A stretch of 64,000 nucleotides of DNA, taken from contig CP136066.1 of NCBI GenBank assembly GCA_032622095.1, positions 60,358,609-60,422,608 of the forward strand, read 5' to 3'. The notes beneath the pieces were generated by a model. The model was not told where the DNA came from. It was given only the letters and a program-made list of their open reading frames with translations, and searched no databases. The translations under genes were made by a program, and so were the position numbers. Positions 59,095 to 64,000 of this stretch are shown in pieces. The stretch's first letter is position 1. Every line of letters starts with the position of its first letter. The DNA comes from Siphonodentalium dalli. Its lineage: Eukaryota > Mollusca > Scaphopoda > Gadilida > Siphonodentaliidae.

Positions 59095-59197
59095 CAACAA
59101 CTCTCTCCTCGTTCGATTCTTTCCATCGGCAGAATTTCTGGAAGCTGACTAGCGAAAGGACTGCGGCTTCGTTCATAACGATCTCACATCTAAATGC
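59026..59197 (-). CDS. RBR ligase exon C (end of RING1, start of IBR)
   Basis: 172 bp, acceptor tgtatattgccag|GCATTT, donor CGGAAAG|GTAAAT, phase 0 to 1. Encodes AFRCEIVMNEAAVLSLV ... RVVESLGDWEYCPNAQCDKL IKISRK. RCE supplies the last RING1 cysteine after exon B's SCP; YCPNAQC opens the IBR. The donor region is repeated about 15 times immediately downstream. Confidence 0.92.
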
Positions 59198-59509
59198 CTG
59201 GCAATATACAATTGAAGATTGGAATACGGATAAGTATATATCATCTCTTTCTCGAGCAAATAGTATTGAACTTGACACCACAGTTCTCCCAATATTTGAT
59301 TCAGAAAAGAATGCTATAGAGTGAGAATGTATTGAACTTGACACTATATAATTATCGAATATTTGAATAACAAAAGCATCTGGTTCATTCTGGGGCTTCA
59401 TATTCAATCGAATTTAGGCTGATATCTTAAAATAAACGATACCATTCAAAGAGTGGCTGCGCGCTTATCGGCCCTGCATGGGTATACACTTAAATGTAGA
59501 TTATCAATA

Positions 59510-59695
59510 AAACAGTATAGTTAATATACAACACATATATACTACCTCTCTTCTCATTATAGTTAATATACAACACATATATACTTATACCTCTCTTCTC
59601 ATTATAGTTAATATACAACACATATCTGTCATATATACTACCTCTCTTCTCATTATAGTTAATATACAACACATATATACTACCTCTCTTCGAAT
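59510..59695. repeat. ~45-bp minisatellite, 4 units
   Basis: attatagttaatatacaaca + catatatactacctctcttc, four copies with small insertions, in intron B-C upstream of exon C. Confidence 0.85.
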
Positions 59696-60016
59696 TTAAT
59701 TTTGTATTACTTGGCTTACGGATTTCCCTACCAAAATAAAAGTTGTTTGTCAAAAAGCTATTTTTTTTCGTGTTTGATTCCCGCCGATGGGAATATGAAT
59801 CCGGACATATTAAAAATATATATTCGAATTTTTTTTTAAAGTCTGCGTAAAATATGCCAACAGAATTGATGGAACAGCGAAGCCTCCTGGCATGTTTATG
59901 GTATACTATATATCTAGTAAGTACTAGTAAATACACAAGGAAGACAACTACCGGATTTTCTGATGGGCACTAAAATTTAATGTCTACGCCGATATTGGTG
60001 ATAATTTTAAATATAT

Positions 60017-60479
60017 GTGACCCGCCATATCAAATCCAGTCGTAAGTCGGGATTTTTTTTACCCTGTGTCAATGCATTCTCTTATATATGCGAGTCGACC
60101 ATAGGTCACGCGCATATATAAGAGAATGCATTGGCCTAACAACTTTTTACAATTTAAATAAATTTTTTCTTGTACATGTATTATTTAACAATTTTATAAT
60201 TTCACCCATAAAGAGCCCCAGACAAACATGAGCAGACGACACTCTTCTATATGCTTCTATATATGTGTGGGGCTCCCTGCAGGGTAATGGATGTTTTTTA
60301 TTTTATGTCCTAAAAATTGTAAGAAACATTTATTTAAAAAAAATGATAAAAATTTGTTTGGCCAATGCATTCTCTTATATATGCGAGGCGACCTATGGTC
60401 GACTCGCATATATAAGAGAATGCATTGGCACAGGGTAAAAAAATCCCGACTTACGACTGGATTTGATATGGCGGGTCAC
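60017..60479. mobile_element. hairpin-pair MITE A4
   Basis: Complete: GTGACCCGCC...GGCGGGTCAC with ATAT duplications (60,013-60,016; 60,480-60,483). Hairpins at about 60,066-60,138 (with a small deletion at its centre) and 60,360-60,432. Confidence 0.92.
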
Positions 60480-60499
60480 ATATACAGTATCTTGCCTTA

Positions 60500-61250
60500 A
60501 AGACACTTCCAAGTAAAAGATATATTTGCCTGTGCACGCGGACACAGAGCAAAGAGGCCATAAACACGATCTGGTGGCTTCAGTTTTAGATAAGGAAATT
60601 AGTAAACAGCAATATTTTATTTCTCCCCACCATATGTTTTGGCAATTTAAATTAATATATATATATACCTATTTTGTTTTTATTTTCATTCCTCCCACCT
60701 CCCCTACCTTTGAGCCAAAAAAAATCCGTAAGCCAATTGATTAAAAATAAAATGCCTTAGAGTGATGTTATTTGGGATTGGGCATCCAATTGTACCATGG
60801 TTCGCGCTATCATGTCCCAAATTGGCCAATGGCCATTTATTTTTAAATGCAAAAAAAAAACAACATTTAATTTGGCCAAACTGTTTTTACCCGTAAATCA
60901 GAAATCTAATTGAAACCCAAATTGATTTTGTAACGGGGGCAACATGGGAATCAAACGTATATTATGATCATCTGCTAATTGATGAGGTGATACAGCTTAA
61001 TGGGTAACAGATGCAATCATGTCAGTTCAGTATTAAACAATTGGCAACCATGCAAATGCAATAAAACAGTAATGAGGATTAACACTATATAATGAATCCT
61101 TTGCATGTGTGTCATAAGGCTGAATTGTAGATGGTGGGTAGTGGTATATCGCCATGTAACAATGGTGGGATTAAAGAAGTCTGGACACGGTATTAGAAGG
61201 TACGGACATAATTATAGAGAATGTTAAATGTTAAAAAAAACAAACGTATT
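60500..61250. other. intron B-C, no exon recognised
   Basis: AT-rich. The phrase aatttggcca / tggccaaatt recurs in both orientations (60,820-60,885 and 61,775-61,800), an old small repeat. No coding exon. Confidence 0.4.
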
Positions 61251-61252
61251 CT

Positions 61253-61739
61253 TTAAAGGTACTCAATCCGATAAAACTCCTCTCAACTACTATTTCAATG
61301 GCTTCGGGGGTCAAAAATATTTGATTCGAGTCGAGGAAGTCACCCATCAAAGCTCAGATTTGTTAGATATCGATTTTAGAAATCTATTATTTTTCATTAT
61401 CGGGAATTCTTTCTGGCCCAGAAGACAGTCAAAATTTCTTTATTATTACCACTTGATTATAGAGTTATCCATCCTTGTCTGTTTGAATAGAGTTTTGGCG
61501 TAAAATCTCGAGCAGGTTACCAAATTGACGGCAGTTATTAGTACTCATCTCGAGCAATTAACAAATTTCAAAAATCAATATCTAATAACTCTGAGCTTTG
61601 TTTGATGGGTTCCTCGACTCGAATCGAATATTTTTTACCCCCAAAGCCAAAGAAATAGTAATATAGGACCCTCTGATCGGATTGTTGTTGTTGGAATCTG
61701 TTGAGATGGGGACCCTCTTTACGGATTGAGTACCTTTAA
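61253..61739. mobile_element. AAAGGTACT-end MITE (T1)
   Basis: Ends ttaaaggtactcaatccga and ctgatcggatt...ggattgagtacctttaa, with inverted inner arms (ctttggcttcgggg / cccccaaagccaaag; gattcgagtcgaggaa / ttcctcgactcgaatc; caaagctcaga / tctgagctttg). No ORF. Confidence 0.75.
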
Positions 61740-61858
61740 TTGTGAGACTAGAAAATGAGGTTTTAATTTGGCCGAAGCTTTTTTTAATTTGGCCAAAAAA
61801 ACACTGGGATATACAATTTAATATGCTTAGATATCCCGAGAAAATTAAGTCGTTGTGA

Positions 61859-62112
61859 GTATCAATGAACCTCAGCTTAAAGCCACATGTGTGTGGTGCG
61901 GGAATATCAATGAACCTCAGCTTAAAGCCACATGTGTGTGGTGCGGGATGAGGCGGGGGGGGGGGGGGGGGGGGGTGGGTATTAAGCATGCTTTGTGATT
62001 AATGCTAATGTTAATTGTTTGTACCATTCTTATTTTTATATAATACTCTTATTTACAAAAAAATATTCACCCATTGACAGTATTGTATATGACCCCCCCC
62101 CCCCCCCCCCCC
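61859..62112. repeat. 43-bp doublet and facing G21 / C20 tracts
   Basis: tatcaatgaacctcagctta + aagccacatgtgtgtggtgcggga is repeated twice (about 61,859-61,946). It runs into 21 G (61,955-61,975). About 117 bp further is a run of 20 C (62,093-62,112). The two tracts are complementary and could pair, or form G-quadruplexes on opposite strands. Confidence 0.85.
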
Positions 62113-62255
62113 ATCAGAGGGTGTTTGAGCATGTTGTTGAATTCCTGCGCCCAAGGCAAATTTACACTTCTGTGTTACAATGCTGTATAGTCCATGTGTA
62201 TTGTTGTATATGTGGTACATTGGAAATAAAATATGTTTACACCAAAATAACTTAC

Positions 62256-62447
62256 CGGACACGATATATCCTTAGCTCCATTCCTCATGCATTCCAAAAA
62301 ATAGAGCTCCCAGCACATGTTACAGAAGGTATGTAGACAGGGGAAGGTGGTTGTCATGGCACCCATGTTGCCAGTGGTCTGTGACAAGCATATGTCACAC
62401 ACAAGGTCGTGTGTCAACAGTCCACTCCCAAGATTTGCTATCCCTCT
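62256..62447 (-). CDS. RBR ligase exon B (RING1)
   Basis: 192 bp, acceptor acgttcgttacag|AGAGGG, donor TGTCCG|GTAAGT, phase 0 to 0. Encodes DLVCDICLSQTTG ... FPCLHTFCNMCWELY ... DISCP: the RING1 pattern C-x2-C, C-x-H-x2-C-x2-C, C-P. RING1 binds the E2-ubiquitin in RBR ligases. It continues into exon C (AFRCE). Confidence 0.93.
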
Positions 62448-62494
62448 CTGTAACGAACGTATAGCATTAAATATCTTCCTATGACAAGTTTTAT

Positions 62495-63125
62495 ATAGTT
62501 TCCTGTGTATAAAATAATAAATATGAATCGAAGACCCCTATCTGAAAACGCTTCTAGCAATTAATATTGAATTTATGGTATAATATACGTGCCATCAATT
62601 GGGACATTTTACGGACTAGTTTAAGAACAAATCAAGCATGAAACTTCATGCGATCTCATACAGAGATAGAGTTCTCCCGCCTGCTACGCTTTGATAGTTT
62701 ACGCGAGTTATCCATCTTCACCAACTCACGGCCATATTGGATCCACCAGGTCCGGTTACGTGGTTTTAGTGCTACATGTCAAAATTTTGGAGTAGCATTC
62801 CATATATGGAAGTCATAAACAATTCAAAAGCTCCATATATGGAAATGCTACTCCAAAACTTTGACCAGTAGCACTAAAACCACGGAAACGGGACTGGAAG
62901 AATCGCTTAAACCACGGAACGAAGCTGGATGAATCCAATACGGCCGCGACCATGTGACCTCGCTTATACATTGGCACATGATTTTCAGGAAGTTCCAGTC
63001 ATGGGAGGGTTAAAGATGGTCTCTTCCCAATATGCTTTATGTAGATTCCAGGGTATGAAATAATAGTTATCAATCGAGGAAATGCTTCTATCTATTAATA
63101 TTCATATTATTTTGAATTTCATGGG
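62495..63125. repeat. intron A-B with dispersed repeats
   Basis: Holds two copies (62,495-62,590 and 63,045-63,125) of the block also at 7,385-7,500 (tatgaaataat...tatcaatcga...), a foldback of the tccatatatgga family (62,690-62,970) and a truncated P1-type right end (acattggcacatgatt...gtcatgggagggttaa, to 63,013). Confidence 0.65.
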
Positions 63126-63557
63126 ACAGTTTTATGGTCTATTTCAGAACAGAATCCGTGCGAAACGTTCGGAGCGTGGAAAGAAGGATAACCCTATCTT
63201 GTTACCAGCCTTAATCACGGAAAATTGCGGATCAGCTGAGGTATTTATAGCAGCACTGAGTGATGCTGAGTGAGTTTTGTGGTAGAAGGGTAATGTCGCA
63301 AGATCTATACTCGACATTCATCTCAGAATTGGCAGTCACGTTATATACAACTAATTAAAGGGTCTCTTTCGGGTGGTTTCTAGAACACCAAAGTGGGTGG
63401 ATCATCTTGATATGTAAGTCAAATTGCGCTTGCGGAGTGGGTGGAGTCGATTTGAGATTAAAGATGAGCGCCCAACGAATATACCATTGATCGAGATCAA
63501 GGACGAGTATGGCTCATGTGACATTACTCCTCTGCCGATATTGGTGACACACCTTAC

Positions 63558-63702
63558 CTTTATATCGTCCATGCTATTCGTCCTCTTGACTGTCTGTCGG
63601 TAGATATCGGTGACGGTGGAAAATATAGTTCCGTATTCATACACATCTGCAAGCAACTCATAGCGCAGCCCCCTGATTCCGCCATCTTTCCGCCTCTGAA
63701 CA
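63558..63702 (-). CDS. RBR ligase exon A (upstream of RING1)
   Basis: 145 bp, acceptor gtcgtattaccag|TGTTCAG, donor GATATAAAG|GTAAGG, ending in phase 0 as exon B needs. Encodes QRRKDGGIRGLRYELLADVY ... TDIYRQTVKRTNSMDDIK, with no domain recognised. On its 5' side a T-type element end lies 17 bp from the acceptor. Further exons must lie beyond the window. Confidence 0.7.
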
Positions 63703-63719
63703 CTGGTAATACGACAATT

Positions 63720-64000
63720 TTTAAAGGTACTTAATCCGATCAAACGATCCCCATATCATCAAGATACAACAAAACAACAGTTCTTCAAAATACGCTTTAG
63801 TTATCAGAATCGATATATTGCAACAAAATAATGCTAACCAACTATGGTATCAAATTTCCCAAAACTTGTTATTTACCAACCTTTTGTTCAACATAATATG
63901 GCCGTATTATCACTAAATTATCACGAAATTTGGCCATATTGTTACTCGATTTTAGCGTTATCCATCTTCATCCGCAATTTTGTCCGAGACCATCCGTTTG
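63720..64000. mobile_element. AAAGGTACT-end element (T3), runs off the window
   Basis: Begins ttaaaggtacttaatccgat and matches, in reverse, the right part of T2 (57,552 back to about 56,880), including the uninterrupted site where P2 sits in T2. In intron 5' of exon A. Confidence 0.75.

Larger units (their letters stand above)
44844..63702 (-). other. RBR-type E3 ubiquitin ligase gene, 3' part (gene span)
   Basis: Span of the exons annotated separately: A 63,702-63,558; B 62,447-62,256; C 59,197-59,026; D 55,267-55,133; E 53,593-53,394; F (uncertain) 50,581-; G1 47,806-47,738; G2 46,179-46,060; H 44,927-44,844. Joined phases: A ends 0, B 0 to 0, C 0 to 1, D 1 to 1, E 1 to 0, G1 0 to 0, G2 0 to 0, H 0 to stop. 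The product carries RING1, IBR and RING2 in order, then a helical tail. RBR ligases take ubiquitin from an E2 onto the RING2 cysteine and pass it to the target. The layout recalls the ariadne/ANKIB1 group, but I cannot name the gene. The 5' end is outside the window. Confidence 0.85.

Noticed and set aside
57491-59100. ORFs of 64-190 codons on the minus strand with a repeated NVINLSRYHGKVNIIIKHEG motif
   Set aside because: They are a non-coding frame of the 93-bp array; the period is a multiple of three, so one frame stays open. The true coding sense is the exon C frame, which has a stop in every unit.
59490-59936. 148-codon minus-strand ORF with repeated YVLYINYNEKRGSI
   Set aside because: Product of the ~45-bp minisatellite in intron B-C; no splice support.
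62053-62336. ORFs crossing the poly-C tract, with runs of Pro or Gly
   Set aside because: Homopolymer translation and antisense of exon B.

Overview
This is a eukaryotic, AT-rich, repeat-crowded stretch of nuclear genome. There are no bacterial operons, ribosome binding sites or CRISPR arrays. Coding sequence lies in short exons with GT/AG borders, separated by kilobase introns full of MITEs, foldback elements and minisatellites. The gene content fits a lophotrochozoan animal, most likely a mollusc: a Mab-21/cGAS-like domain, an RBR ubiquitin ligase, and a zinc-finger/PIN-like/CXC gene family common in marine invertebrates. The species cannot be fixed from this window.

Layout. 0-5.8 kb: repeats only (triple hairpin, tandem duplications, a 1-kb TTAA-flanked foldback). 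5.9-9.6 kb, plus strand: a long polytopic-membrane ORF, then a Mab-21-domain exon. A phase-compatible donor and acceptor allow the two to be one gene of about 688 codons, which would be a membrane-anchored cGAS-like protein. 12.0 kb: one possible first exon of a channel-like membrane protein. 13.6-18.7 kb: a 5.1-kb foldback with 2.4-kb arms and many YY1-like ATGGCGGCC motifs. 19-24.5 kb: intergenic repeats and a piggyBac-like MITE. 24.7-31.4 kb, minus strand: a decayed gene (two Cys/His zinc-binding segments, a PIN/XPG-like acidic core, a C-terminal CXC domain) broken by frameshifts, a cleanly inserted MITE and a large repeat insertion. Its 5' half was then duplicated in tandem with surrounding DNA (5.1-5.2 kb units, 28.2-38.6 kb). 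39.2-44.35 kb: a TTAA-bounded 5.2-kb composite element holding a dense field of CTTAAG-centred palindromes.

44.8-63.7 kb, minus strand: the main gene. I could rebuild the 3' part of an RBR-type E3 ubiquitin ligase from at least seven exons (plus one uncertain) whose phases agree: an upstream exon, RING1, RING1/IBR, IBR, RING2, helical C-terminal exons and a stop codon. The 5' end lies beyond the window. Its introns hold the most unusual feature here. At two exons, the last codons plus the 5' splice site have been amplified into tandem arrays directly downstream (about 15 units of 93 bp after the RING1/IBR exon; about 19 units of 38 bp after a C-terminal exon). A third, the RING2 exon, has degenerate copies of the same kind. 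Each array is a row of potential decoy splice donors.

The mobile-element landscape centres on one hairpin module of about 75 bp (copies of TCTCTTATATATGCGAG and its complement). It occurs in pairs inside elements with at least two unrelated sets of ends: GTGACCCGCC ends with 4-bp A/T target duplications, and CCC...GGG ends with TTAA duplications. All identifications are by eye from motifs; no database search or alignment program was run.
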